This document shows positions 23,253-39,508 of a stretch of 64,000 nt of DNA, piece by piece. The DNA lies in contig JAVTLE010000014.1 of assembly GCA_033439295.1 (NCBI GenBank), positions 3,968,001-4,032,000 of the forward strand, read 5' to 3'. Every line of letters begins with the position of its first letter. Position 1 is the stretch's first letter. Source of the stretch: Deuterostichococcus epilithicus. Lineage: Eukaryota; Chlorophyta; Trebouxiophyceae; Prasiolales; Stichococcaceae. Position numbers and translations under genes: made by a program. Under the pieces are notes generated by a model, which did no database searches, had not been told where the DNA came from, and saw only the letters and a program-made list of their open reading frames with translations.

Positions 23253-26200
23253 GTGAAGCCGGGATTGCACACGGCTTGCGCCCTGTCAGCTAGCGGTCAT
23301 CAGTCAAAGGTGCTAGCGGACGGGGTGCGGCGAGGCGACTCCGCCGAGCGCTATGCCAGCGGGAGCAGCAGTGACGCGGCTGGCGGCGTCGTCATGGAGA
23401 AGCAGCTTGCACAGGGCAGCTTCGAGTCGCACATGGTGACAAATTCGGCGGGCTCGGCAGAGCAGCCGGAGCAGCCGTCAGAGGGCAGCAAGGCGGAGGC
23501 ATTCACGCCGCCGCCGTCGCCTCACCCGCAGCAGCAGTCGCAGCTCGGGCTGCCGCGCCTGCCGCTGCTGTCGCCGCACCAGCGCCTGCAGCAGCGTCAG
23601 TCACCACAGCCGCTGCCGTCGCCCCACCAGGCGTGGCAGCGCGCCCGTCAGGCGGAGCGGGAGCAGCAGCAGCGGCTCATGAGCGACTCCGCCAGCTCTG
23701 CAGAGGCGTGCGGCTTGGACAGCAGGCGCAGCTCAGCGGATGCATGCAGCTCATCGGATGTGCGCAGCTCGACAGAGCAGCGAGAACAGCGGCGCGGCGT
23801 GACGGATTCCGCCGGCTCAGCCGAGGTCCGCGAGCAGCGGGTCAAGGCGAACGCTTCAGCAGTCGTGCGAGAGTCAGAGGCGGCGGACACACTGGAGAGC
23901 TCCAGCAAAGGCGCAGAACTCTCGCCGTTCATGGCGGCGGCCCGCGAGGCCCGGGAGGCGAGGGAGGCGCTTGGCGCCTCCGAGCAGTGCTCTGCCTCAC
24001 GTTCGTCCGGCGCGACCTCCTCGTCGTTGGAGGACACTTTCGGGGAGATGGGCGCCTGCAGTGGCCGGGCCATGAACCGGCTGTCGCAACATTTTTCGCG
24101 GCGGCTTTCATCGTCAAACGGGCGCGGCAGCGCCGGTACGGTGCTCTGCACATGGTTTGACCGGTGCCTGGCTGCAACGATATACTTCGAAATAACCTCG
24201 TCAACCCGAAGCTGCTTACCTGCCATCACGAAAGGTTTATTGGAGCAATACATTGCGATGATTAAAAGCTTTGCTGCCAAGATTGCAGAGTCTACCAGAG
24301 CGGAGGTCAAACAGGGCACTCACACACATCCTTTTTGTTCCAGACCTGGACCGGCGGCAGAGCCTGACGTACATGAAGGAGGTGGATGCTATCGTCCAGT
24401 CCTTCGACATTCAGGCGGATGAAATCGAGATCGAGAAGACGGCCGACGGCAGCGATCATGTGCTGGGCCATGGCAGCTATGGCCAGGTGCTGCTTGTAGC
24501 GCTCATTTCCACCCGGAGTTGTCAGGAGCACCTGCACTGCATGCCCCCCTTGTGACCATCGAGCCTTGCAAGCCCTACAACACACTTCCCAGCTGCAGCA
24601 ACTTGCGCAACGCCAGGTTCGAAAGTGGAAGGAGACCAACCCACCATGCGGAAGCATTGCGCAGGTATACAAGGGCATTCGGGGCGGTGTGCAGGAGGTG
24701 GCGGTGAAAGTTCTGTTTGACGCCGATGAGCGCGCCCTGCGGAGCTTCATCCGGGTGCGTGATGAGACCTTGTATGCATCCGTGTGTCGAGTCGAGTTGG
24801 GCGCTGCATGTTGCCTCTTGCCAGAACCCAGCACTTGGTGGGCACTACATATGCATCGGTGTCCTCAGGCACAGCGGTTTGACACAGGTCCAATGTGCAC
24901 CACCGCAGGAGATCAGCCTCCTGAAGAGCCTGAACTACGACCGCAACATCGTCCAGGTGCTGCTGCTGTCATCCACTTACAGGGCTGCTGCCTGCTGTAA
25001 GTCTGCATGCCCTTCATGCAGGCCGAACACCCTGCTGTTCAAGCCTGCGTGCAGTTCCCAGGTCCTTACGCTGTAACTCGCCGTTAGATTTGACTGCTTA
25101 TCGCCCGCTTGCATGCAGTTTTACGGAGCGAGACTGCAAAACGGCCAGATTCCGATGATGGTGCTGGAGTTCATGGAGGTGTGGCGCCTTGCATCAGCTT
25201 GGACTGGTCCTCGTGCCTTCGAATGTTTTGTTCCTGCCTGGATCTTGATGTCTCTTGTTAGGCAAAGGCGGCCGCTGTTCATAACAGAGAGGACAACCAG
25301 GTCACTGTGCTGCGGAGATGTGGCCCACCTCTGCCGGCGCCGTGTCTCCGCCGCAGACTGAATGGTCGCTTGGTTGATGCCATATCTGCTGGGGCCTGTG
25401 CGGCCGCTGCACCACGAGCAGCATTCTGAGTCGTGACGCGACGTTCATGCAGGGCGGTGACCTGCGCACCGCAATTGATGACGACTACAAAGGCCACCTG
25501 AAATGGTGGGGAGTGCATGCTTGCTTCTGCAGTCTTGCGTGCATCCTGCCAAGCTATTAACCGTTTCTAGCGGGGCCGTCTGTGCAGGCTGTGTAGCGGG
25601 ACGCTTCTTTTCCCTTTTGTTTTTCTCAGTGCCCGGCTGGCCTGGATGCAACGCCTCGGAACAGCTGCACCTGCACCGCGCGCAGGAATATGAAGGGCTT
25701 CAGCTTGGCACTGGACATCGTCAAGGGCATCCACTTCCTGCACTCCCACAACGTCATCCACAGCGACTTAAAGACGAGCAACGTTCTCCTGGATCGCAGC
25801 CAGTCAATGGCCAAGATCAGTGACGTGAGATTGCGCACTACTTCGCATCTCCTCAGCTGCATGCACAAGCAGGGCGGCCTGAGAAGCAGGGTCGCAGGCT
25901 CACGGCCCACCTGCATTGTCCCAAGGTCCTGCTCCGTATGCTGGAGGCTTGACAGCACTGGTCAGCTGGCTGAATGGAGCATGTGCTGAATGGGAGGGTG
26001 TTCGCCAATCGCAGGTGGGCCTGGCACGAGTCATGGAAAAGAAGCAGTACCGCAGCTCCGACGAGCATGCCTGGACCTTTGTGTATGCAGGTGTGTGATG
26101 GCTGTTACAGCTTTCACATGCATGATTTGCTGCAGGGTTTCCGTGGGCATTGCTGCATCACCTTGCTGGTGGAGCTGTTGCTCGGCGTAGGCATCGCACC

Positions 26201-27042
26201 TTATGGCCCTTGACGAGTGCGGATCTCACCTCTTTCGTCTGTAAGCTCGCAGCTCCGGAAATGCTCATGGGGCGAGCGTGCTCGGCTGCGTCTGACATCT
26301 ACTCGTTGGGCGTCTGTCTCTGGGAGCTGGTCATGCGGTGCGACTTACTTCAAATTCGAATGTTTCTGAGCTACAGTTGCCACAGCTCTTCATGTGGCTG
26401 CCTTCTGCCCGTCTGTCTGCATCGTACCTGTTGCCACCTTCGCGGCCAACGGGCTTGGGCAGCTGGTGTGCTGACGGTCGGCATGCTTACGGCAGATGTG
26501 TTTGTGGTTGATGTGTCTGCTGCGCTTGCAGGGAGATGCCGGTGCGTGGCCGCCTGTCCAAGCCGAAGTGCCCACAGGACTGCCCCCAGCCGGTGGCGGA
26601 CCTCATCACCCAGGTGCGCCAAAGTGACTGATTTTCCTGGCGCAGGGATCTGCAGTGGGCCGTTGATGCAGCATGTCACCTGCCTGGCGGTTTGCTTGGC
26701 ATCCAGATGGGCCCTGTGCCGCCGCTCCTTTGTAGCAGCTCCACGCCTGTCGTAAGCAGCGAAATGCGTCACCTGCTGGTGTGAGGGTGTCGTTACTGGT
26801 GGCTGGTTCCTTGCGATGCAGTGCCTCAAGACCGATCCGGAACTGCGGCCGACCGCTCGCGAGGTGCGGCTTAGTGGAGTTAATTAGTGACTCTTCTTGG
26901 TGCGCGTCGTCGCTGTGCCTGTTGCCTGGCAAGTTTCGTGTGCATCTTACCCACCACCGGCATGCACTGACTGGTGCAGGTACACGACAAAATCAAGGCC
27001 GCTCACAGCAGCGTCGCCAAGGCATCTGGCTGGTTTAGTTGA
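23253..27042 (+). CDS. Protein kinase K1, TKL-like, with a long disordered N-terminus
   Basis: A long first exon encodes about 290 Ser/Gln/Glu-rich residues ending in a block shared with K2 (SLEDTFGEMGACSGRAM, RLSQHFSRRLS). The kinase domain follows over about ten exons: VLGHGSYGQV (glycine loop), VAVKVLF (Lys), EISLLKSLNYDRNIVQ, MMVLEFME, GGDLRTAI, FLHSHNVIHSDLKTSNVLLD, AKISDVGLARVM, APEMLMGRACSAASDIYSLG, PVADLITQ and CLKTDPELRPTARE. The last exon reads VHDKIKAAHSSVAKASGWFS with a TGA at 27040-27042. The HRD arginine is Ser (HSD) and DFG is DVG, so it is a non-RD kinase. The Lys, catalytic Asp, Asn and metal Asp remain, so activity is plausible. The ATG at 23253 is the first in frame but unproven. 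A Raf/TKL-type Ser/Thr kinase is likely. Substrate unknown. Confidence 0.85.
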
Positions 27043-27898
27043 GCCCGGTGGGCAACGACTCGGGGCGTGACCCCTAGAACCAACTAGAGGCAGAAGTCAT
27101 TCGATTCGACTGCCTCGAACACTTGCCGCTGTGCTGCAACTAATGCGGCATGCAGTAGGCACCTTCCTCATGCAGGAGGCGCCTTCTTTCCAAGCGGGAA
27201 GCCACACAAGCCTTGTTGCGATTCGCACAGGGCAAGAACACTGCTGCGGGGTCCGGATTTGGCTCATGCAGCGGCATATGCTAGAATTTCTTTTCTTACT
27301 TGGTGCTCGTGTTGGGTTGTTTTCTTCTTCCCGTTTTGCGCACCCGCTTGGGCGCCGCAAGTTTAGGTATCGATCATTGACTGAGCTGGACATCCCTGCG
27401 GTGTGCTCGGTGTGCGTGCTCACTCCTAACACAGTTTTGAATTGACTTGCGAATTGATGCTGTACCTGTACTTTGCTAGTATCTGTTTCACGACATTGCT
27501 GTGTGCTGCAAACAGAACACCCTCTTCGTTCCTTTACCAGTTTGAGCTGCACTGCACACCCTTGTGCACAAGCACAAGTTCTTGAATCCGCCCACAACTG
27601 CATACTTCTCATGGATACCTAGAGGTAGTCGCCAAAAATGTGGATCATTTTACTCACAAGTACCTGCCTCTTGACACCTCCCACCACAGTTTCCTACCAC
27701 CAAATTTGTTGTTCATAAGTAGCCGAGCGCCATTTTGCCAACTGCTCACCCCACACCACGTCGCTATCGTGTCCATCGCCCGTGCCGCCAACGGCAGATG
27801 CCATCCTACATCTACTTGTGCATCGGCGCGCCGCCGGTCACAGCCGGCGGCGCCTCCACTTTCACTCCGCGCACCGCCGCAGGCGCTCAGTCCCCGGC
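27043..27898. other. Convergent intergenic region, K1 / CRAL-TRIO
   Basis: About 850 bp between two 3' ends, less GC-rich than the genes. Short open frames have no recognisable domain. I see no RNA gene or clear repeat. Confidence 0.4.
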
Positions 27899-29238
27899 TC
27901 ACGCACGGAAGTCCGGCGGCAGCGTGTCCGGCGTGAAGAAGTCGGCCGCCAGCTGCTTACGGCTGACGAAGACCACCAGGTCGGCGTACTTGCGCAGCCA
28001 CGGCTTGACGATGGCCCACCCGGGCTTGAAGATGAAGGGCGCGTCAACCATGATGACCTGACCCAGGCGCTTGGGGTAGTAGGTGAAGAAAATGTCCACC
28101 TGTGGGCAGCACAGGCGGGCAGGGCTTCAGCCGGGCTGGGAGAACCGACAGGGGAGGCGGGGCAGGAGGATCGCGGCATCGCCGCCACCGCCGCTGCTGC
28201 CGGCGGGCGGCCTGTACAGGTCGAGGGCACTGCAACGCGCATGAGGACATTATGGGGGCACTGCTCCAGTGTGTCCAACCATTACCCAGACACGAGATGC
28301 GCTGCACCAGTGCAATGCGCTCTGCGGGTTTAGGATTCAAGGCTTGACGGTCAGCCAGCTGGCAGGGCCCAAAGACGTCTCTGCTGTGCTGCTCGACCGA
28401 AGACCCTAGCCGGTGAAAGCGGAAAGGACGCATTCTGAAGATGATATTCGGGGCGCACCAGGAAGCGAACGAACCCCAGGTCCGCGTTGCGGTTGGCGAA
28501 GCCTCGCAGGTCGAAGATGCCGACGAGCGTCTCGCCGCCCGGCGGCAGCTCCGCAATCGCCTTCTCCAACAGGTGCACGCACAGCCGCTTGCTGTCGTCC
28601 AGCGGGAACTCGCCTGCACTTGTCAGATCGTTGTGATGTGCTGTCCACAGTTTACAGGATTGCTGCCTGCATCCGGCGATGGCATGGTGGTTTGTGCAAC
28701 GGCGGTAAACTGCAGTTTAGTCGTCACAGCAGCTCTCCGAGTAGCTCTCACCTGTGATGTGCTTTTCCACCCGGATGACAATCACGGGCCGGCCATTCAC
28801 GTCTTTTGCTGTGTGCAGGTACGCCTTGCCGCTCGCAACTTCCGCCGCTACTCTCTGGTCTGTGATCTCATCTACTCTGCGTTGCCATCGATGATGCTTC
28901 ACAAGCGGCTGCAGGACACATCGACACTGGGCAGGGTGTCGGGCTGATGCAGCATGCAGGAACAGCCATACATGATGTGCCGCACAAACCACATACGTCA
29001 GTGGCGTCTGAACAGCTGCTGACCTGAACTCCTTGCGCCACCGCTGGGCAGACTCGAGCTTCTCTACTGCCGCATTGACATCGAATTTGCGGTCCCGCAA
29101 AAACCATTGCTGTGTGTCACGATCCGGCGCATCCACTGCCGAGGCCGCCATGCGCTTCTCCAACTCAGCCAGTGCCTGCGTTTTAGGTGGGAGATTCTTT
29201 GGTTGCGGTCGAAGTCGGATGCTCCTGTGTCTTTGCAT
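27899..29238 (-). CDS. CRAL-TRIO (Sec14-like) lipid-transfer domain protein
   Basis: Four exons encode a compact Sec14-like protein of roughly 250 residues, a family that binds phosphoinositides or other hydrophobic ligands and moves them between membranes. The N-terminal CRAL-TRIO-N helices are visible (LAELEKRMAASAVDAPDRD, QQWFLRDRKFDVNAAVEKL, RWRKEFR). The lipid pocket follows: EITDQRVAAEVASGKAYLH, VNGRPVIVIRVEKHITG, LVGIFDLRGFANRNADLGF, VDIFFTYYPKRLGQVIMVDA, FIFKPGWAIVKPWL. The end is ADFFTPDTLPPDFRA with a TGA at 27899-27901. The ATG at 29238 gives a basic start (MQRHRSIRLRPQPKN). No GOLD domain or membrane span is seen. It shares a divergent promoter with threonine synthase, and no functional link is evident. 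The exact ligand cannot be told from sequence. Confidence 0.85.
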
Positions 29239-29970
29239 GTTGAAAGCAGATTGAGCAAGGACACTTTCTACGCGTGCAGCAGCAACAGAGCCTGCTTGCC
29301 TGCTCCTGCTCCGGTGTGCCGTCCCACGGTACTGTCGCTAGTCCTGAACACGGCGCAACAACTACTTTTAAACAGCTCTCTGCGAAGTGATGCAGGGCGC
29401 GATCCAGGTCACGATGATCTCATGAGAGTATATGCCCACCTGGGGGTGTGGCCGTTGCTGTCTGCTGTGCTGTGCATGCCAGTTGACACCTTTCGACCCG
29501 GATCGGACGCTGTGGCCGGCTCTGAAATGGTCTGACGCTGCGCGGATTGGGTTTGAGCGTGCAAGCGCCAGCTGTGACGCATGTCCGGCCCAGCGCCTGC
29601 GCTTGCAGGCCGAGCATCGTGCCACCAATGCCAGCGGCCTGATGAGCCACCTCAAAGGCTTGTACAACGGACTTTTGCAGAGGCAAAGCGCACTGTCAGC
29701 ACGGAAGATTGAGTTGTCAGCGGCTCCCGGCAAATATCATTGTTTAATCCCCGCAGCCGCGTTCATGCGTGCCGCTGGCGCAATCGGATATGCCGCAGTC
29801 GTTGTGCACCGCGCTGCGTTGCACCGTCTACTGTTTTACCATCAAAGAACCAGCCTTCGCGTCATCGCAAGGCCGTCAGTGCAAGGCACGCGCCACAAAG
29901 TTGGATTTTCGCTCACGTGTTCGGTCAGCGACGGCAGCCGCAGCAGCAGCACAGCGGCCAGCGCACAGCC
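29239..29970. promoter_or_regulatory. Divergent intergenic region, CRAL-TRIO / threonine synthase
   Basis: About 730 bp between divergent start codons. It should contain both promoters and 5' untranslated regions. Open frames are present, but none has a recognised domain. Confidence 0.4.
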
Positions 29971-33580
<3,610 letters not shown>

Positions 33581-34705
33581 TGAGATCGCTGCGGCGGGCA
33601 CCGCAGAAGCAGCGGCCCCCGCGGGCTGCGGAAGTGGGTCCGGCAGGCTGGGGATGTGACCCCATCGAGGCATTGCACACAGCGGCGGCGGCGGGCTGCA
33701 CTCTGCGGAGCGGTGGAGCGGCACGACTGCTACCAGGATAGCTGGCTATAGCTAGGCTCAGCAGCGCTGATCTGCGAGGCTAGGCTTCCGAAACCGGCCT
33801 TTCTGTCCTGACCAATCGCATCTTTTGCCTCTTGTTGAGACCGGCGCACACATCCCCTTGTCCCGAGCCAGCTCAGGCTGACGGGCAGGGAATGCCGTTG
33901 CATTGGGAGTACTCATCACAAGGGCTGACACGCAACCGACTCGTTGAAATGTGCAACAAAGGGCTCGACGGCGCATGCGTTGCAGCGCCGCAGCTGGACG
34001 CTGGATTTGAATTGTCAAATGTAACTTCTTAATGATGCGCGGAAGTGCCGGCCGCGGCCTCGCGAATGAGACGAAGGCGATGCCATTCTGGCTCACAGTG
34101 CATGCCTACTCTATCGTACAGCAGAGCTGGGAAACCTCCGCAGCTTGGAGTTCTGAGGTAATCTGAATCATGATGGTTGTGCACAACACCTTGTCTGAGG
34201 GTCTTACAAAGGTAGCCTAGCCGGCGAAGCGAAAGGGTAAATAGACTTCATGGTTCTGTCAGACGATACAGTTTCAGGATGTAAGGCAAGACAATAGGTA
34301 GGATGCCAATCTAACAAAACCGCTTGTGGTGCAATCGAATTTGCGCTGCGTCTCGGAGCAGATCAAGGTATATGCTGCATCGTTCTGCCCGTCATTGGCC
34401 TAATGAAATGAATGACCTAGGTTGCCTTGTGCGCGGCAGATGGCCGACCTCAGAGAGAAGCAGCACCGAGGGGCAGGTTCTAGCATCACCTGCCGCTGCT
34501 CGCTGAGTTTATTAGCGCTTAGCAGCAGCAGAGCGCTCATCTCCAGCACATCCCAAAAACATTACGGCTTCGCTGCCTGACAACGGGCCGCCTGTGCTCG
34601 CCTCAGCACATGCTGCTGCAGCTGCAGCAGTCAGCCACGCCATGACGGGAGCTCCAGCTTGAAATGAAGAGTCATCATTGATACAGGTCCAGTTGAGCGC
34701 CATGA
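33581..34705. other. Convergent intergenic region, threonine synthase / K2
   Basis: About 1.1 kb between two 3' ends. Short open frames have no recognisable domain and the centre is less GC-rich. No RNA gene or repeat array was seen. Confidence 0.4.
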
Positions 34706-37700
34706 TCAGGCGAACCAGGCGGAGGCCTTGAGAACGTTTGTATGCGCGGCCTTGATTCTGTCGTGGACCTGCAGCAACAGGCAGACCTGCTCGCTCGCGA
34801 GACAGCATGCATGTGTGCATCTGTTGGGCAGAGATAGCACAGTCCTCATTACACAATATTATCTGATTGTTGCGGAATCAGTTCACACCTCCCGAGCAGT
34901 CGGCCTCAGCTCAGGGTTTGTCTTGAGGCACTGCATGGCATGGGCAGTAGAAGATGTTACGATATGCGACGCAGATAGCTCCTGTGTCAGCGGCCGCAAC
35001 GCTACAACAGCTGGCACATGGACGTGGCAGGAGAACATGCGTCCAAGTGTGCGCCTTCATGGCATGTTTTCGTCGCTGGGCATCAATCAACAGGCCGATT
35101 CACTTTGATGGAACCCCACCGTGCCCACGTTGATGACGCAGTAATCATGCATTGCGCTTCAAGATTTGCAGCACCTGCAGGATGAGGTCGGCCACAGCCT
35201 GAGGGCAGTCCTCGGGGCACTTGGGCCGGGCCATCTGGCCGCGCTTGGGCAGCTCCCTGCGGCAGTCAACGGAGGAAACCAATCGAAAGCAGCAGCTGCC
35301 GTGCCCCCGCTCGTCATGGACATGGCAGCACGGCAAGGCGTAAACCAGGGAGGCATCAAGCTGGGTGGGTGAGGGGCGTCCAGCAGCCAGGCTTTGTGTC
35401 AAGCGCACCGCATGACCAGCTCCCAGAGGCAGACGCCCAGCGAGTAGATGTCTGACGCAGCCGAGCACGGCCGTCCCATGAGCATCTCGGGAGCTGCAGT
35501 CACACGGACAGGCGCGGAGACGTATGAGATAAATTCGAGCAGTCGCCGCATCATCATAAAACCCACCAAGAATGCCACGACCACCAGAACAGACACGACT
35601 AGCGAGAGTTTCACAGCGTAATGATGCGAAGACCTCAGGGCGCACAGGGCGCATGCATGCCAGTTGCAACGGCGCCTGCCAAAATGGTGGCAGCCTGTCG
35701 GACATCAGCCTCTCACCTGCATACACAAAGGTCCATGCATGATCGTCGCTGCTGCGGTACTGCGACCGCTCCATGACTCGCGCCAGGCCCACCTGTATTA
35801 AACACATTTCGATCAAACACCCGCAAGTTGCCAGATGCCACGGCCTCAGGAGTCCGCATGCACGTCTGCCTTTGAGAAACGTGACCAGAGATACAGCGTC
35901 ACCATGACCGTGAGCGCCGTGTGCTTGCGACAATCACTGCGCAGCTGAGCTGGGCTGGTCTTTCAGATCTTTCGGGTCATGGCAGCCGCAGCGCGCACGT
36001 CGCTGATCTTGGCCGTCGAGAAGCTGCGGTCCAACAACACGTTGGAGGTCTTCAGGTCGCTGTGGAAGACGTTATGGGAGTGCAGGAAGTGCATCCCCTT
36101 GACGATGTCCAGCGCCAGATTGAAGCCCTTTTTGTCCCTGTGTGTGTAACGCGCGCAAGCCATCAGGGACGGCAGACTCGCTGGATGTTGGCCGCGCACC
36201 CCGCAGCCATGCTCGCTCCCTACCAGACTTGATCAACCGTGAAAACTGTCGTGCACTGCTTTTCAGCTCAGTGGAAGTGAAGCCCGCATGGACTGTGATG
36301 CAGAGCACAGCGAGTGTAGCAGCGCGCGAAGTGGCGACAGCGAATCTGCACGCCGCACCATTTGAGCTGGCCGGTGTTGTCGGCGTCAATCGCAGTGCGC
36401 AGGTCGCCACCCTGCATTCGATGTACGAGGTGGGTCCGTGGAACTGAACAGGGCCCGACCAGCTTTGGCACAACCTTCCAATCTCGCTGACACGGTTCAT
36501 CCTGCTCACGGGTCGGCCACAGGACTCCAGGCGCTGCCATTGACGTGCAGCTCTGGGTCCTCGCAAGTGGGCCATTGACGTGCAGCTCTGGGTCCTCGCA
36601 AGTGCCCAACCAGAAAAAACAGTGACATCACAAGATCGCTGAAAGCTCCTCGAAGTTATCACCTCCATGAACTCCAGCACCATCATCGGGGGCTGCCCAT
36701 ACCGCAATCTCGCACCGTAGAACTGTGCAGGCAGAAAGCCAGAACAGGTTGGCTTGGCAAGGGATCTTCTGAGGCTCTGGCTGTCAGTTTGCGCGTCGGG
36801 AGGGGGTTGTGGCACATGCAGCAAGGAACAGCAGGGCAACCCCGCAGGCCAAGGGCGCAGGCAAATCCTGAACTATAGACTACACGTGCAGGCACCTGGA
36901 CGATGTTGCGGTCGTAGTTGAGGCTCTTCAAGAGGCTGATCTCCTGCAGTGGCGCGCCCGGATATCAGGCTGAGGTTCTTGAGAATGACGCGTGCTCCAT
37001 GACGGGCGGTCCGAACTTGATGCGTCTGACAGCAAGCACACCTCGACCTGGGAGAAATGCACCAGATCGCCTGCCATCGGCGCACCTTGATGAAGGCTGA
37101 CAGGGCGGCCTCATTGCTCTCGAAAAGCACTTTGACAGCCACATCCTGCACGCCGCCTCTCAGACCCTTGTACACCTGCACATGTCCGGCTGCTCGTCAC
37201 ATCGCCACGTCCATCAGCTCGACACCTGCCGCCAGGGCTGGAGCCATGGTGCATGGGAGGCTGACGACGGGGGCTGGACCGATGTGCGCCTTGCAGGAAC
37301 AGGCGCACACGCACGCAGGCGAGACAGAACACAGCATGCAACGTGCACGCACGCGCCTGGCCATAGGAGCCCTGGCCGAGCACGAACTCGCTGCCGTCCG
37401 CCTTCTTCTCGATGGTGATCTCTTCGTCCTGTGTATGTGGCGCGGAGAAAAGTGGCGTGAGGCGCAACAGGTGAGCAATGCATGAGGCGCAACAGGTGAG
37501 CGACGGCGTCCACTCATTCCTCATGGGCGACAGGCTCTGCCGCCGAGTTGGGCGTCTGCGGGGCAGCAGCCGGGAGCTGCCTCCCCCACCTCGATGTCGA
37601 AAGAGTGGACGATGGCGTCCACCTCCTTCATGTACGACAGGCTCTGCCGGCGATTGAGGTCTGCGCAGCAGCACGCGAGTCGTCGATGCCCAGCGCTCGG

Positions 37701-38611
37701 CCCGCTTGCATCACCGCAGCCAAGGCGGCACAGCCATCGATGTGAGTTGGCGAGCAGGACGGCACTGTCTGAGGGCTTTGAGATTCCCGGGCCTGGTGGT
37801 TTGGAAGATCGAGGCATGCGTCAGTGCACGATGTCATTGCAGGCGCACCGGCGCTGTCGCGCCCATTGGCTATGGACAGCCGCCGTGAGAAGTGCTGTGA
37901 CAGCCGATGCATGGCCCGGCCGCTGCAGGCACCCATCTCCCCGAAGGTGTCCTCCAGCGACGCAATGGATGATACGTCTGACGACCGCGATGCGTCGCGC
38001 TCGAATTCAGCCGCTTCTGTGGCTCTCGCCTCCTTCACTTCTTTCGCCCTGCCGTCATGAGCGCCGTGCATCTCTGCGGCCGCCTCCGCTGCCAGCTCCT
38101 CCACCAATGCTGCGGACTTTGAGCGCTGCTCGCGAACCTCAGCAGGCCCAGCAGAGTCCGTCACGCCGCGCCGCTCATCGCGCCCGGCGGCCTTTCCTGG
38201 ACTGCAGGCCATGTCTGCAGGGCTGGAGGCATCTGGTTGAAGCTCGTGCTGTGGCTGGCCGGCCTGTTGCCACGCCAGGTGTGACGCTTGCGTCGCCAGC
38301 GGCTGTGGCGGCTGCAGCTGCAACATAAGGCTCTCATAGGGTGAGGGGGGCGGCTGCAATGCCGTCCCTGCCTTGCTGCTCGCCGCCTGCCGCTCCTGCT
38401 GCTGTCGCATGCCCACAGAATTCGCCGCGACGTGCGCCTCGACGACGCCATGTGCCAACAGCTGCTTCTGGGAGGTGTTGCTGACTGCATAGCGGTCAGC
38501 GGAGTCACTGCGCCAGCCGCCACCAGTCGACTGGCCGCCGCCTGACGCGCCAAGCTTTTGCTCCTCCGAGCCCAGGTCCTCAGCCACTGGCTGGGAGGCT
38601 GTAAGCAACAT
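34706..38611 (-). CDS. Protein kinase K2, inverted paralogue of K1
   Basis: K2 has the same architecture as K1 on the other strand. A long disordered first exon (from MLLTASQPVAEDLG at 38611) contains SLEDTFGEMGACSGRAM and RLSQHFSRRLS. The kinase domain shows VLGQGSYGQ, VAVKVLFES, EISLLKSLNYDRNIVQ, MMVLEFME, GGDLRTAIDADNTGQLKW, HNVFHSDLKTSNVLLD, AKISDVGLARVMERSQ, APEMLMGRPCSAASDIYSLG and PVADLILQ-like AVADLILQ. Reading on without splicing would stop at 35145 and suggest a truncation, but two more exons restore the end: CLKTNPELRPTARE near 34910 and VHDRIKAAHTNVLKASAWFA with a TGA at 34706-34708. Like K1 it has HSD and DVG in place of HRD and DFG. It has one extra intron at 37429-37589, between FDIE and DEEITIEK. 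Both kinases look functional by motif. Confidence 0.85.
36536..36604. repeat. Perfect 34-nt tandem duplication in a K2 intron
   Basis: Bases 36536-36569 are repeated exactly at 36571-36604, period 35. The copies lie in the intron between the MMVLEFME and GGDLRTAI exons. Identity suggests a recent event. Confidence 0.9.
37429..37668 (-). repeat. K2-specific intron holding a copy of the preceding exon
   Basis: The exon 37590-37660 (DLNRRQSLSYMKEVDAIV) and its CGCAG acceptor are partly duplicated at 37502-37566 inside the next intron (37429-37589), at a period of about 109 nt. The core CAGAGCCTGTCG and its flanks match. A 19-nt unit is also repeated exactly within the intron at 37458-37476 and 37483-37501. 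Confidence 0.85.
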
Positions 38612-39508
38612 TCGAGTCTCTTCAGTCCAACAACAGCTGAGACAGCTGTTTGGGGTAAAATTTAAAGGGCTACAGTCAGAAAGAAAGCGTAACGACAGAA
38701 CTCACACACATAACTGACCTGCGCAGCCCATTCGGGCGGCGGATACACACGCTGCGTCAACTGTTGCTTTTGCTTGCCTGCGTAAAAGCACGCCACGTTC
38801 CATCTTACGGACTTTGGCACATGGCAAGTACTTGGCCGCGGCGATCGCTGTGAACAGCTTCATAGTTATTCTCTACCACCCAGCCGCAACAGGGTCGCTG
38901 CGGAGACAGGCTCTCGGCCTCCGGAAATAACATCGCAGTAGCTTCGGCCAGGTAAGACGCATCAAGCCAGGACCGCAGCAGCGACAATACATAGGACCAT
39001 TGTGCATGCGACTCATGCATAGCATGTAACGTAGAAGCTACATGATCGCCGATGCGTACCGGTGTGCGAGGCCGAGAAGTACAGTCCTCCGCGACAGCTT
39101 GCCTTCCGTTCGAGGAAATTCTGGTTCGACCGACCAACGGCCCGACTCTAGATTGTTTCAGCCCCCCTGCTATCAGGCTTCCATGAGATTGCTTCGCAGA
39201 GCGCGCGGCGTTAGCAATATTGAAGAATGGCAGCGGTCAGCAGCATAGGCTGCAGTCATCGACGTGGCCGACAACGGCGGCTTGCGGCGGCGAATGTGCA
39301 AATGCGGCGGCTTCCGGATTCAGCTGCCATGGGCGCCAGGCACAGTCCTACGCCAGACCTCACTCTCCGGTGCCTGGCAGTGCCAAAGAGGCACTGTCGC
39401 AGGGCTATGTGATCCTGGCGCGAAACGCCGTTTCAGGCCGGCAAACCATATCACTCAGGGTCCATGCCGGCGCTGACACGCTGGACGCAGCGTGATTCTC
39501 GAAGATCA
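38612..39508. promoter_or_regulatory. Divergent intergenic region, K2 / PIG-V
   Basis: About 900 bp between divergent genes, presumably with both promoters. A 110-codon minus-strand frame at 38805-39137 has no recognisable domain and is not called. An extra 5' exon of K2 could also lie here. Confidence 0.35.

Noticed and set aside
35145-35210. K2 as a truncated pseudogene ending QVLQILKRNA
   Set aside because: That reading ignores a donor after AVADLILQ. Two further exons (CLKTNPELRPTARE and VHDRIKAAHTNVLKASAWFA) restore the full C-terminus.
38805-39137. A 110-codon minus-strand gene upstream of K2
   Set aside because: No recognised motif. The region is better explained as the shared upstream region of K2 and PIG-V.
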